Assembly: GCA_018136815.1 (NCBI GenBank)
Contig: CM030931.1
Span: 9,807,072 to 9,871,071, forward strand
Source of the DNA: Isochrysis galbana
Taxonomy: Eukaryota > Haptophyta > Isochrysidales > Isochrysidaceae
DNA: 64,000 bases
Direction: 5' to 3'
The notes under the pieces were generated by a model. It was not told the DNA's origin. It saw only the letters and a list, made by a program, of their open reading frames with translations, and made no database searches. A program made the position numbers and the translations under genes. Of this stretch, positions 19,787 to 32,585 are shown piece by piece; position 1 is the first letter of the stretch; every line of letters begins with the position of its first letter.

Positions 19787-22700
19787 TTAATTGGCTTCAG
19801 ATTGTGATCCAGCCGCCATGGCAGAGGACGTGTCCTTGGAGCCATCGTTGCAAGTTTGGCTGTGAGTTGCATCGCGGACCGAGCTAGTACTATCGTCCAC
19901 AACCGTGGATTGTTTACAAGAAACTAGTTCGGCCCTAGGCATGTGATACCCGCCCGCCCCCGTTCCCATGTGATCATTGGCACCGGCCGTCGGTTTCTCG
20001 CTGTCACGATCGGGCGTGGGCGATATGGAGCGGCGCGAGCTCGTAGGGGAAATCGTCCGACGTGAAGATGCCTCGGATCCACTGTCCCTCTTCCACAATG
20101 CCGCCGAGCTCTGGAGCGCTCCACGCATCAAAGCGTCGGATGCCGCAAGACTCTCTCTTGCCTTTGCCTGCTTTCTTTTTCGTTCCGCATTCGCCCTCGT
20201 AGCGGCAGCAATGGAGTTGGCGTCTCGAACCAAAGATGTGCGCTGACGAGGCCCACCTCCGTCGAATTCCTCTTCTAACGCGCTTTCTAGAAATTCAGAA
20301 TCCTCCGATAACTCACTCGGAGCCACTCCAGAGTACCGCCGCCCGCCGCCAAGCATGGATAGGGAGCTACTGAGCGGGGCCGTGGGCAATAATCCTCGCT
20401 CCTTGGCCTTTTTGAGCTCTTGCGTCTTGCGCCACTGCGATACATTCGAGTTCCGAATGGCCCCTACCTCCCACTGAGAGAGCTCATACTCCGCATCGTC
20501 GAGCTTCTCTTTTAGCGCGAGGAGCTGCTTCATCTGTGCACGGTGCTTCTGACGCAGCTCTGCCGCACCGACGACAGCCTTCTCTTCAGTCTCCTTGAGC
20601 TCGAGTTGATGCTTCTGTTTGAGCATCGTGATGTGCTCCTTGAGCTCGGTCGCCTCCATCCTCGACGATGCGAGCTCCGACTCGAGAGTCGTAACTCGGG
20701 CGCGGATTCTAGGGAGCGCTTGCATCGCGTCGCTGGCTGTGTCGGCCAGTGGTGCGAGCTGCTCGTCGGCGTGAGACGCAAGTGCGCCGACTGCGCCGCA
20801 CAACTCCCGAAGGTAGTCGTCTGCGTAGTGGAAGGCGCGTGACTGATCCAGCTCAAGCATGTACATTTCAAACGCAGCGTCGCGCGATTCTTGCAATGGA
20901 TCTACCACATCAGACAGCGTTGCTGAAGCCATTTCCACTTCGAAAGCACTGTCACGGAATGGTGTCAGCTCGGAAATGTTTGCAGTCTGCTCCTGAATCG
21001 CATGCACCATCTTCATAACATCGCCACGCAACCCAACAAAAGAGAGGTTGGAGAGTATCGTCAGCACCTCTTTTTGCAAGCCGTGTTGCTCCGCAGCGAG
21101 TGCTTTGTATTTTCGCTCCGTCATTTGCTCTGCCTCCTGAGTCGATGCGGTGAGTCTACGCTGGTGCTTGAGACGCTCCTCGTAATCCGCCACCACGGCG
21201 GCCTCCTTCTCAGAATACGCAGCCACCTCTGCCTTGATTTTCTCGACCTGGGATTCTAGCTCTTGGATGGTGCACTTGCTCAATTCTAGCTCGTTCTCCG
21301 TCGCCATCACCATGATGTCCTTTGCTTTGAGGTCCATGTTGAGCGCGTCGAGCTTGCGCTGCACTTTCCCAACCTCATCTCGGAGCTCTGCCTGATACCC
21401 ATCCACCTTGCCTTGGAGGTAGCGCATGTTCGCCTCTTGCGCGTCGTACCGTTCCTCAGCCTTCTTTTTGCCCTCCAGCGCCCGGTCCCGCTCCGCCTTG
21501 AGCTGTGTATTCGCCGAACGCAGCTCCGTTAGTTCCAACTTCAACTCCGAGATCTCCTCAACCATCTTCATCCGGGAATCGCTCAAGTCGTCGATCTGCG
21601 TTTGGGCCTCCTCGAGACTCGTGTCACGCGTGCCAATGATGATCTTCAGCGACTTGATCTCCTCGCGCAAAAATCCAGCGGTTCTCGACGCCTCGTCGCG
21701 CTCCTCGCTAACGATGGCGAGCGTATTCTGGTGCTCTCTTTGAGCTGCCTCGAACTCCTCTACGGCGCGCGTAGCTGCTGCCTCCAGCCGCACCACGTCG
21801 GCACGGGCGCGCTCCAGCTCGAGCAAATCTGCAGAGTCTTGTTCTCGTACGTTCGCACGCTCCTCGCCTTGCAGACCGTTTTCCTCGTCTTCTTCTTCAG
21901 CTATATGCACGTTGGGTTCCTCAGCTTCGAGCTCTCTCCGGAGAGTATCCAACTCGCTCGTTGCACGAGCCACGTCCTCTTTGAGGTCCTGGATGTCCTT
22001 ATCCCTCAATGTCACCTCTGCCTTGGCCACTTCCTTCTCCGACTCAGCACGCCCGAGTTGTGCTCTTAGCGTGGGGATCTGACGCACCTCCTCCTTCACA
22101 GCCGCGAGGCGAGCGGTCAGGTGCTGTGCTGCCATATCGGAGGACTGCCTCGCTTCCTCCTCCCTCCTTAGTAACCGTTGCAGCTCCGTTGCACGGTCGC
22201 GTGCCCTCTCAGCTTCGCCAATCGCGCCCTCCAGCTGTTCCCTGACAACCTGGAGCTCGCTCAAGGCGCTCTTCGTCCGCAGCCGCTCCGCTTCAAGGAC
22301 CTCACGTTCGCGTGCGCTCTCTGCATTGGCAGCCTCCCTCGCAGCCTGAGCTGCAGCACGCATCTTCTCGATCTCTCGCTGATGATTACGTTCGACAGCG
22401 GCCAGTGCAGACGTGTACCCTAGCTCACCTGATCAAGAACGTGAAGGTGGAGGACACCAGGCCAGAATTGAGTGCGTATGGGCGGTGAAGTAGCAGCGCT
22501 GATGAGTAAGAGAGCAAGCACAAGCTTGCGTCCCGCAAGAGGGCATACGGACGGCCGCATGAGGCCATTTCTTGTGCCACTCGCTCACCTGCATCAACAC
22601 GCTCCATGAGGGTTGCGAAACTGGACCACACGCGCCCAAGCAGCACCGCCCGGTTGGGCGACGACCTGAATATCTCTTCCAGCAATGAGAAGAAGCCGGA

Positions 22701-23634
22701 CGTGTACACGTAGAAGGCCTGTATTCCAAAAGCAATAGAGCGGTTAGTCTCAGGGCTGATCTTCACGTGACCAAGATGGGCAACAAGAGGCCGCTGCACC
22801 AAAGGAGGCCACTGAGAGCAACGAGCCTTTCACCTGCAAAAGGCGGTCGACCTCTGCCCTGGTGAGGCGCGACTCTTGCACGAGCTGCGGGGTGAGCCCT
22901 ACCCTCTCAAGTTCTTCACTGATCATACCCCAGTTTTGCTCCACCGCCTTGAGAGATCGGATTGCTGGCGGTGGAGCAAATTGCTGGGAGGCGCCGTTCA
23001 CGCCGTGCATCTGCTTCGGGTGGGTTTCGACGATGGAAAGGTGGGGCATCGAGGGAAGAGTGGCGAAAGCTGGCGCAGCTGACGAAGTTGGCTGTGTAGG
23101 CTTTGAGCCCACACGGTACGCAATGACATTCCGTGGAGTCGGACTGGCTTTGGACTGCTCAAATACTGCAGAAAGATTTTCGTGGTCGTCCGAGTCGACG
23201 ACGCGATTGAGAGGCGGCGACTCGACCTCGAGGGTCGCACCTGGCCCATCAGCCTGACGCGACAGCATGGCCGCCTTGAGATTGTTATTGGGGCCCGAAG
23301 ACTGCCTGTCACGAGAGGCCTCGCGTACTGGTCGGCGTTTCTCGGACGGCTTTGGCACACCAGGCGGCGATGGCAGCACGTGCATCCCAAGACCAACGGG
23401 TGCCGAGACTGCGAGCGGGACATCGTTTCGGTGCGCAGGAGGATAGGTCACATCGGCCACCGGGTCTGCGACGCTTGACCTTCTGTTGGCTGCCACCCCG
23501 TCGAGCAGTAGGCTCTCAGGCTCTTTCTTGCGTACGGCGCCGAAGCCTGCAGGTGGAGAGTACGGGATAAGGTTTACATTGTCGACCGGTGAGGCGGAGC
23601 GACCGTCGCAATGCTCAGGGAGGGCGGGCCGCAC
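19787..23634 (-). CDS. Large coiled-coil protein, three exons, 5-prime end open
   Basis: Exons 23634-22834, 22718-22589 and 22428-19787 join in phase to about 1190 residues. The first exon is disordered, Pro/Ser-rich. Its end (LTRAEVDRLLQ) joins AFYVYTSGFFSLLEEIFRSS in exon 2 and GELGYTSALAAVERNHQ in exon 3, giving a helical module that faintly recalls the N-terminal domain of TSNAXIP1-type proteins. Residues of exon 3 form long coiled coils up to about 20460. The last 220 residues are basic and Ser-rich, including RRTISPTSSRRSISPTP. A structural, centrosomal or flagellar role is possible but is inference. No ATG is in frame at the 5-prime end before the stop at 23704-23706, so the start is either an internal ATG or a further exon. 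Confidence 0.7.
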
Positions 23635-24049
23635 GTGTGTGGGTCCATGCGGACATCGGCTGTTCGCCTCGCTCTGCGCAGCCGGCGTTACACACCTCTT
23701 ACTTTATAGTAGTAGTACCAATAGTACTACAGTAGAGTTCGACTTTCTCTGACATAGAACAAAACTTAGAGTACTCTATTTGAAGTTCGGAGTCGAAGAT
23801 CCCGGCTACTGCCACTAGCCACTAGCCACTAGAACCCTAGAGGCTTTCTAAAAGTGTCTCGGGGCTCTAGGAGACCGCGTACAAAACCAAAAAACCTCAC
23901 AATTGCTTCATCCCACTCTTGACTCTTGGCTCACAACCCTAATTAGTCCTCCACTCGTCCTCGTCCTTCTCCTTCTCACAGAGTGACAATGTGAACATGT
24001 GAACAAGATCGAACAAGAACCCGAAAGCGAAAGCCCAGACGACTTACGA
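23635..24049. other. Upstream region with short inverted and direct repeats
   Basis: Includes an inverted repeat TAGTAGTAC-CAATA-GTACTACAG near 23708-23732 and three direct CCACTAG copies at 23813-23832. It likely contains the promoter of the coiled-coil gene. No gene was seen. Confidence 0.35.
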
Positions 24050-24720
24050 CTAGGGCGGTCAAACAGCTATTTTAACTTCTAAGGGGGGAAATTGACCAAG
24101 CCAAGATTGAGGATTCATCACGAGATTTTTTGGATGATATATGATATGCATATGCTGACTGCTGACTGGATACTGGATAGGTGTTACACTAATCTTATGA
24201 TTGGTCGCCATGGAGGGGGGCCTCGCGCCCCCCCCCCCCCCCACTCTCTCGACTCCCTCATGGGGATGGGGGGCGAGAACCATCCACCCCCCCTGCGCTG
24301 CCTCTTGGCATGCAGGGGGAACTCACCCAGTCTGCCCAGACTCAGACTCTCCCAGAGAGCTGGGCACAGAACGCACGCCTTGGCCCGCGTTGGCCTACTT
24401 CTCGCTCTGACCAACCCCTCCTCCCCCAGGGCCCCCCTGATAAGGACCCCCCAGCCAGCTCCTGTCGACCGGCAGGGGCGCGAGAGCCAGCGAGGGAGAG
24501 GCAGGAGGGGCCAAGGCCATGCCCCAGCCTCACCTGCCCCCTGAGCTGCGCTCCCAGGCCCCTGCAGGCTGCAGGCCTCTTGGGGACCTGAAGAGGGGCC
24601 GCAGGCGCGCGCCATGGGCCAGAGCCGCAGGGAAGAGAGGAGGAAGAGGGAAGAGGGAGGGGAGGTGGGAGCGGGGGCACCAGATTCAGGAGGGAAGGGT
24701 CGCGGCTCGCCGCGGCCACT
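24050..24720 (+). repeat. Diverged copy of the 745 bp hairpin-ended repeat
   Basis: Starts TAGGGCGGTCAAACAG, shared with 35398-35415. Holds CTTATGATTGGTCGCCATGG and GGGGGGCCTCGCGCCCC. The body (GCGAGGGAGAGGCAGG, CCCTGAGCTG, CTGCAGG) matches parts of 35930-36060 and, reversed, of 59020-59130. Confidence 0.6.
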
Positions 24721-25466
24721 CGCCTAGGCGAGAGAGATTAGCGCTTCTGGACTTCTGGTCTCCTATTCACGAGTGCCCCCCCCCTGCCCCTGCGTTGTTT
24801 TTACCCGAAAGGGGGTTTCTGCCAGGATGACGGGAGGCATGGGGAGAGCTAAGCATGTATGGGAGGGGAAGATGAATTGGTTTAGTTGGTGGGAAGCCCA
24901 GAAATTTCAACCGAAGCTATCCTTGAGGCACAAAGGCCAGAGTCCTACGAATGCATGGAAATCGTAGGACGCGGTCCTGTAATGTAGGACGGAACCGGCG
25001 ATGAATAGACAATGTGGGGGATTTTGTGGGGTTGGCCCTCCGATGGCCCCAGCGAGCATCCGCCCCCCCGGCAGAGGCCAGATTCGCCCCTCCGATGGGT
25101 CCAGCGAGCATCCGCCTGCCGGAGGTGTGCCCAGCCGGCATCCGCCCGCCGGTTGAGTCCAGATCCGGCAAAAAATTTTTTTTCGGCCAGGACCGTTCGG
25201 CGTCGGGGGTCGAACCGCGCAGACTTTTCGGGGTCGGTCCGTCCCGTGGCAGGCCCCTGTCGGGGCAAGCCACGAGGCCCATGTGCCATCATCCTGCTCA
25301 GTCTTCCGGCAGGATCTATAGCTTCGCCTTTTTGGCGAGGCCGCCCGCGTGCCGGCCGCTGTGTGTTCGAGGAGCTGGCTGCCGCCGCGCCTGGCTGCCC
25401 CTGGCTGCCCCTGGCCGCGCCTGGCTACGTGCCGTCGGTGCGCGCCTCTGCGCCCCGCTGCACAGG
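24721..25466. repeat. GC-rich interval with a 51 bp near-duplicate
   Basis: A unit containing CTCCGATGG and CAGCGAGCATCCGCC appears at about 25038 and 25088, with a weaker third part at 25132. A CTGGCTGCC short repeat lies at 25375-25425. Open frames here show no family similarity. Confidence 0.45.
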
Positions 25467-26286
25467 TCATCCCCCAGCTGCACGCAGCCCGCACGCAGCC
25501 GCGCGCGGGCTCATGGTGGGGTGAGACTGGAAGAAACCGGAGGGGAAAGCGACCAAATGAAGGCAAGACGCCTTTTTATGAAGTACATCCATAACATTGA
25601 TTTCGTCCATTTCGCGCTTAAACTGTTCTTGTCGGGCTTTGGTTTCATTAAGTACATCCATAACATTGAATTCGTCCAGAGACTTCTGCAGCTCATCTTT
25701 CTTTAAGTCATTCTGCATCAACTTTGGTTCAACTTCCTGTCGGTCTTCAACCTCAACTTTCTTTAGGTCTTCAGTGTCAAGCTTCTGCAGCTCAGCTTTC
25801 TTCAAAAACATTTTCCGTTTGCCTCGAGTACTAACAAGTGCAGTCAGATTGAATTTGTCAAGGAACTTTTGCAGCTCACCTTCCTTTGACGCCTTGCTGA
25901 TATCAATGTTGATCTCATCACACGTCGACTTCTTACACTTCTTTACAAGTTTAGGATGGCATACCGTAGAAGTTGTGTTGTATCTTCCACTCGCCAAATC
26001 CACCCTCGAGGCATTTGGTTTTCACGGCATCAACCTCGGAGGATTTTATAATCTCAGCACGCGGGCGCGCGTCAGACCCTTCACCTTCCATCCCATAGTA
26101 AACATAGAACGGATGATGGTATGTGTTGCAGCACTTACAAATGGGGTCGAAGGCGGTGTAATTGTACTCCAGACACGAATATTCGGTCATTTCTACCGTT
26201 AAGTCTTGGGCCGAAGTGAGCCCCTTGATATCCTCCCCGACCCCCCACTCAGCTTGTGGTGACGCCAAGAATTTTTTTCTCCGCAC
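25467..26286 (-). pseudogene. Cysteine-rich ORF broken by a one-base frameshift
   Basis: The family is not recognised. The upstream part (about 26265-25960) reads QAEWGVGEDIKGL, YSCLEYNYTAFDPICKCC and KCLEGGFGEWKIQHNFY, with closely spaced Cys and aromatic residues like a small extracellular domain. The frame hits a stop just after, but the adjacent frame continues sensibly as VCHPKLVKKCKKSTCDEI, so a single extra G at about 25968-25969 explains the break. The rest is a charged helical region with repeated ELQK(F/S)LD(K/E)FN and two copies of (F/I)NVMDVL, down to a stop at 25467. No ATG is in frame at the 5-prime end. It may be a pseudogene, a gene with an unseen small intron, or a sequencing error. 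Confidence 0.4.
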
Positions 26287-26299
26287 TCATGTAGAGCAC

Positions 26300-26385
26300 G
26301 TTCGAACCCCTCCGCGGGGGGCCCGAGAGAGAGGGGAGTCGCGCCGGCGCGCTCCATCGCGACCAAGTATAAACTTAGTTGTGAT
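26300..26385 (-). repeat. Hairpin-family end, minus copy
   Basis: Plus-strand text GGGGGGCCCGAGAGAGAG then GGCGCGCTCCATCGCGACC and AAGTATAAACTTAGTT. It aligns with 41633-41700 reversed and with the two halves around the insertion at 51468-52530, so it represents an uninterrupted site. Confidence 0.7.
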
Positions 26386-27698
26386 TGCAATCACTGAAGT
26401 AGATAGAGAAACGCGGGGAAGATAGCGAATTAAACCTATTTGCGAGGCGCCTAGGAGGAAGAAAGGTGGGGAAACTTCCCTTCTCTTCGAGGGAAAGAGA
26501 GAGGGCGCTCCACAACCCAAGCTCCTATGCGTCCAAGCGAAGCTTTTGACCGAGAACGAGAACGAGAGAATTATAACGATAATACCGAACGACGAAGAGA
26601 AGCCTAACGAGTGTCGATTCGCGAATGCGACACTCCTAGAGGCCAGCGCAGGGGGCCCCCATGATGAGCCGCCCAGCCGGCCCAGCTGGGGGGACCTGCA
26701 GGTCCCCCTAGAGGGGGGCCATGGCTCGCGCAGGCGGCATGCGACGACCTGAGAGCGAAGAAAAGCACAAAAAGCGCCAAAAAAATTGACCGTCACACAC
26801 AGATCAAAAATAAATGTAAGAAATGCGAAAAATTGCATTAGTCCGCAGGTGAACGACAACAGGCAACTGTGAGACATCGGCGATGGAGCGGCGTGTATTC
26901 GAGAAGAGAACGACACAAGACACAAGAGACCCCGAGAATGGAGAGACATAATAAGGTGAGCAACGCACGCGTTTACGTTTGTCTACAGAATACAGGCCTG
27001 CCCGGCCCGTCGTAGTGCACGCGGGCCCACCCCCCCTTGGGGGGGGTAGTGGGTACGGGGGTGAGAGTGTGGGGGCCTTAGGCGATGGCGAGCGAGACAC
27101 CGGAGTGGTGTGAGTCACTAGCAGCGTAGCGGACACCTTCAAGAATATTTTTTTCTCTTTGCCTCTCGTACTGAGTGAAGCTAAAGCCACACGGCGATGC
27201 CGCGTGTTATGCACAAGCAAGCGCCTCATGAATGGCGAGCGAGCAAGGATGCCAAACACACAAGCAAATGTGGTGCAATCTAGGATTCACATACATTACG
27301 CACGAGCACGTCGGGATGACTCCATTCGATCCTCGGTCGTTGTGTGTCGAGGCAACACGATTATCGACTTTGCCCATTCTTCGCGGTGAGCAAGAGAAGA
27401 GGGCCGCTTCAAAGATGCCCCGAAATCATTAATGGACTACATCAAGGGTGGCGTCGCGCGGTCAGTTCAAGATGGCGTAACTGGCCATCCCGAAAGCGGC
27501 GTCATTCGGTAACCTTACCGATAGAGTGGCAACTGTAGACCTGTTCCCGACAAGAGCGGAGTCTTATGGCCCTCAATCCACGGATGAAGGTGAAGCGCGT
27601 CCATGGACATAGCAGATATTCACGAGTGCCACGTGAAGTGCGGAGTCGTTGTCATCGTCTTGCTAAAACAAACTTTTGTCTCGATAGTTGACGAGCGA
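26386..27698. other. Intergenic, no gene seen
   Basis: Short frames only. Contains the imperfect palindrome CCCCCCCTTGGGGGGG at about 27031-27046 and a G-rich stretch to 27080. It is the 3-prime flank of the myosin gene. Confidence 0.45.
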
Positions 27699-30600
27699 CT
27701 ACGACTTCTTTCTACCAAAGCTCATCTTCCTCACAATGGAGCCGCCCACTGACTCCTTCTTGGGTGGATCACTGGCATTCGATGAGAATGTAGAAACATC
27801 AGCATCCTTCTTCTTCGAACGGCCAAAGGAAAGCACGCGAGTAAGCCCACCCGACTTCTTGCCAAAGGAATCGGAACGGGTTTCGATTGTCCCTGACTTA
27901 GATCGCTTGCCGAAGGAAAGCTTGCGCTGATTCGCTTTTAGCTGGCGAAGCTCATCCTCAGGGTCGACGTCTGCGCCGAAGCCAGCCATCCGTGCCTGGC
28001 GCACTTGCAGTTGATCGCGCAGCTTATCCCGTTCCCGTTGCGCTGCGTCGAGCTGCTGTTGCATCGCTGCCTTCAGCTCGGCCATGGCTCCGGGGCTCAT
28101 CGCCATAACCTCCTGGTAGACGCGCAGCTCGGCCACGCTTGCTTCCATCTGCTGTCGCGACTTGATCACTGCCTCCACCTTATTCCACGCTGCCGACGCC
28201 TCCTCCTCGGTGATCTTGCGTCGCTGGCGCAAGACGCGCACGTCACGAGCTACGTCGAGGGTTTCGTCGTCAAGAACAAGCTTCTTCGATTGCTCACGCT
28301 TGAGCTGCCCCTTGAACTCCTCCAGTTTGGCCTCCAGGCCCTCCGTGCTAGCAGCCGCCTGCTCCTCTGGGATGATGACGCAGGCGCAATATTCGCATAT
28401 AAAGTCTGAAACGGGCATAAAGGGCGTCACGTCGATAAGGGACTGGCGCATGGTGCCCGAGTGCATGCACACAGCGTTACAGTCGTCGAATTGGCCGGAG
28501 CCAGCCTCAAAGAACATCTCTTGTGATTTGTGAAGCAGGTCAATCATGTGCTGTGTTTTGAGGAGCGAAAGCTTCTTCTCGTGGAGCAGCTGCTGCGCGA
28601 TGCGTAGCTTCGCCTCCGAACGTGCCCGCTTGACGTTCGACACACCCAGGAGCATCGTGATGGCGAAGCGTTGCATTGTCTCAATATCTTCGGCTTGCAG
28701 CATGATGCCACCGAAACTGTTGACCTGCGCACCGATGCTGAAGGTCGCGTCTTTCTTGATGTCCACCTTGGATATATGACCGAGCGTTGACGTGTTCAGA
28801 CTGACCACCTGCGATGGCCACAGCCGTAGTCCGAGAGGGAGCTCGGGCTGGGTCGACAGCATGAAGATGAGAAGCGCATCGCCGACGACGACTGCATAGC
28901 GGTCCGACCACGATGCCTCGGCGCTCTTGCGCACGCGCATCATTGACGCGGTGACGAGTGAACCCTTCGCGGTCTTGGTGAGAAGCAACTTCGCGCCGTT
29001 GCCCGGTGCCCTCTTGGAGTTGAAGAAGCCTGAGCGAGGTGCCATTGAGCCCATGGCATGAGCCTTCAGGCGTGACATCTTCGACATGTGCTTACCACCA
29101 CCGCCGGCGCCAGTGGTGTATGGGGTCTCCTCGTCGCCATTGATACCGATGCCATATCCACGGCCTCCGCTTGACTTGTAGTCCAGCGCGGCAGTGGCTG
29201 CTAGGAGCTCCTTCGGATTCTGGATGCCGCGCGGACCCGTCTCGATATGTGCGGCGCTGTGTGATAGCATAAGCTGCTGCTGCTCTTCCTCATCGTCTGA
29301 GTCCTGCACGATCATGTCGGAGCCGTCCGACATCGCGTCGTCGTCCTCGACGACTAGGCCGTGCTGGCGATCGAACTCCTCGATCTCCTCGATATTGCCC
29401 TCGGCGTGGGCCTTCTGAACAGCAGCAATGGCTGCCTCGGGGTCCTCGCCGCGTTCCTCCGCAAGCTGGGCGGCACGCTGCTCGCGTCGCTCCTGCACGC
29501 GCTCCGCCTTAGTACGGCGCACAACACCTCCTGAGTAGGTGTGCTTGAGGCCGGTACCGGCGGCGGCCTGTGAGCCCAGCATCATGCGATCGACGCGAGT
29601 ATTGGTAGCGGTGTAGCCACCGGCCTCGCGTTTCTCTTTCTCTCGGCGGTCGCGCTCCTCCATTGCCTCCCGGCGCTCTCGGATCTTGCGCTCACGCTCC
29701 TCCATGATACGAGCCTTTTTCGCCTCTTCGGCGGAGATCTTTAGGGCGTTGTACACGCGTTTGGCCTTGATGGCGCGAACGCCTGCCTGAATCAGCAAAA
29801 TGCCCTTGGCACGATTTTTGCGCAGGTTCCGTGCGTTCAGGCCGCGGGCCGCTTTCTGCATGTTCACAACGGCGTTGCCGTACCGGATCTCCTTCGCGCG
29901 TCGCACCCATGAGTGGCCGATAGAAGCGGCGATGGCAGCCGCATTGCGCATCATGCGAAGCGCCCGGAGGCGTCGCATCTTGGCCTCGAGGAAGATAGTG
30001 CAACGGACGGCCGAGATGGCGCGGCGGAAGCGCCATAGGGCGAGCACGCGCGCCATGCGCTTGAAGAACTTGTCATCAAGCTTCCGCGACCCATCCATGA
30101 GTGAGTCCACAAAGGCAAGCTTTGTGGACTTGAAGAAGGCCTTAGTGAGCCCAAGCAAGAAATCTGTGCGGCCAAGCTCCAGGGAAGTAAGAAGAGTGGT
30201 CGCGAACTGTGCAGCAGGCAGGTTCTGGAACTTCGCTGGGCACATCGGCTTAAATGACTCCTCGAGGGTGCTGAAAGGGATGCGTACGGAGTAGCCCGCC
30301 GAGAGCAAGCGCACGGCGTCGACCATGCCCGAATTACGCAGCTGGTCGAGCACAAGCCACTTGTTGAACTTGTGAGGCACCTGCTCCTGGTTGGGCTTGA
30401 TACAGCGCACGAAGTGCGAATGGGTTGCTCGGAGAGTGCGCATGAGGTCGTCGAGCTGGCGCTGATACTTGTCAACAACGAAGCCCGAGCGCTTCGAGCC
30501 GCCCCTGGCGCCGCCAGTAATCGCATTGATCGAACCAACCGAGAAGATTTGCGCAAGGATCGGCGACGTGGACGAGGACATGCAGAGCTGCAGGTCCTCG

Positions 30601-32585
30601 TGCAGGTTGTCGGTGTTCTTCTTGAGCCAGCCCGCCGTCTGGTACATAACTTGGCCGGCGAAGTGGGTGATAACGAAGGCTTCCTTGGTTGTAAGTCGCG
30701 CAATTCCGCCCCGGCCCTTGCCGCCCATCTTGGGAGGACTCATGTACTTGTTCTTCCGATGATCATTAAGCAGCTTCTCTGTCATGTCCTCGTCCGTCGA
30801 CTTGGGCAGACGAGAGTGCTCAGTAACCTGGTTGAATACCGAGGGGCCCTTGCCACACATCATCTCAAGGCAGCCGGTGTTGTCCTCCCACTCAATACCT
30901 GGCCAGACGATGCCCTCGGCGGCATAAATCTCTTGCTCGGTCTTGAATAGGCTGACCGCAAAGTGTTGGTGCAACTGCTCATTTGTGAAGTTGATGAGGA
31001 GCTGCTCGAGCGAGTTCTTCTCGAAGTTCTCGAAGCCGTAGATATCGAGGATGCCAAGGAAGCCCGTATCAGCAAGGTCAACCGTCTTGTCAATCAGGGC
31101 AGTATTGATCTGGGTCACGATCCAAATAAAGAGCTTGCCATAGACGGCCTTGGCAAGGGCGTCGCGTGAGCTACCCGCCTCGTCCAGTTTGAGCGGAATC
31201 TGCATCTCAGTACCTTTCAGCTTCATAGTGCGCGAGGTGAGGCCTTGCGTAAGTAGCGCCTGGTGGCATCCAAGCAGCTTCGATGCCAGTTCCAGCGACT
31301 TGAGATCGGCGATGGCCGCGTCACCGTTAGGGTTCTCTGTGTAGGTTATGTTGCCCAGAGTCAAGAGGCCAGAGAGGGTCTCCCAAAGGGACTGTACCAT
31401 CGCGCCTGAAACACCGATTTTGTTCAGAACTTCGAGCGAGGTTTTGAATTCGCTCGGATCCCCACCGCGCCGCGCCGTGGCTTTGCCGGTGGCGTTGCGC
31501 AGGTACGTATATTTGTCTGGATCGCCTTCTAGGCTGCACTTTGCCCTATCACTAGTAGGCATCCCAAGGACGAGCTGGTAGAAAATGTGGTAATTGCAGT
31601 TCCTGTCGGCGTGCACGACGACGCGTGTCGACTCCAAGAGGTATGTCTGAATTGATGCGCCGAGGATAGCACCACCTTTGGACACGTGGATCTGTGTAAA
31701 CTTTCCAAAGCGCGACGAGTTTTTGTTAAGATTCGTCTCTGCATTTCCGAAAGCTTCAAGGAGAGGATTGGTCATCACTAGCAACGCTCCCAGCTCCATG
31801 GACGACTTCGACGAGCCCGCATCCTGGAGATGCTTGGTGACGAACGCGAGGTGCCGTAGCACCAACTTGCACGTCTCGGTCTTGCCTGCCCCCGAAGGTC
31901 CGGAGACAACAATAGCCTATGATGGACATGCACGCACTGCTGCATAAGATACCCAGCGCCGCATGGGGTGTGGGGAGGAGAGAGACAAAGGCAGAACGTG
32001 CGGGGCGGGAGCAAGCTCGCCTGACTCTCACGAGACGACAGCAGGAGCCGGTACATACGGTCGGCGATCGCATAGATGTGTGGTGGCTCTGAGCCAATCG
32101 GCCTCCCTAAGTATCGCTTGATCTGCGCACAGAAGGCACAACATGGATGCTCGGCGTCATCCTCAGGCCCGCGCGACTCGCCCCAGGTGATCCCGCGCAG
32201 CTGCAGCATTTCCGGCCCGATTGCTCCGCGCGCAGCTGCGCACCTGGCTCTCATCGTATATCTTGAGCTCCCTGAAAGGGTTCACAGCGATGAGGATGTG
32301 TCCCGTCGTCGTGTAGCATCCTCCATCCCCCTGTGCGTATCGGACGCCGACATTGTGCAGGATGGTGGCCTCGTTCAGCTCCCGCAGATAAGTATTATCT
32401 GCCTCCCCATCCTGCTTGTCTTTGTTCGCCTTGAGCACCTTGTCCCTCGGGACAGTGATGGAGCTGCCCGACTTGAGCTTCACGGTCACACTCTTGCTGT
32501 CCACCTGCCCCACGACTCCCTTCTCGTAGGTGACGTCGTCGTCGATGTAGACCCAACAGCCATCGTTGGTGACCAGCTCGGTCAT
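27699..32585 (-). CDS. Unconventional myosin with IQ-like neck and PH domain
   Basis: An actin-based motor. Exons 32585-32244, 32122-32021 and 31916-27699 join in phase to 1553 residues. An SH3-like N-terminus (MTELVTNDGCWVYIDDD) leads to the motor: VNPFRELKIYDESQ/IKRYLG across intron 1, the P-loop at 154-161, the relay DIYGFENFEKNSLEQL and the actin-binding VRCIKPNQEQVPHKF. The neck (about 745-880) is basic with IQ-like repeats. A PH-like domain (about 1135-1250) contains SWSDRYAVVVGDALLIF. It is followed by a possible C..C-H..CxxC cluster (ICEYC), a coiled coil and four SFG-basic motifs near the end. The P-loop reads GPSGAGKT instead of GESGAGKT. Intron 2 fits only with a GC donor (SRESQ/AIVVSG). 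The PH domain and basic tail suggest membrane cargo. Confidence 0.9.

Noticed and set aside
26287-26949. 220-residue minus frame with a hydrophobic stretch
   Set aside because: It runs through a dispersed repeat end, has no family features, and its hydrophobic part comes from A/T-rich DNA.
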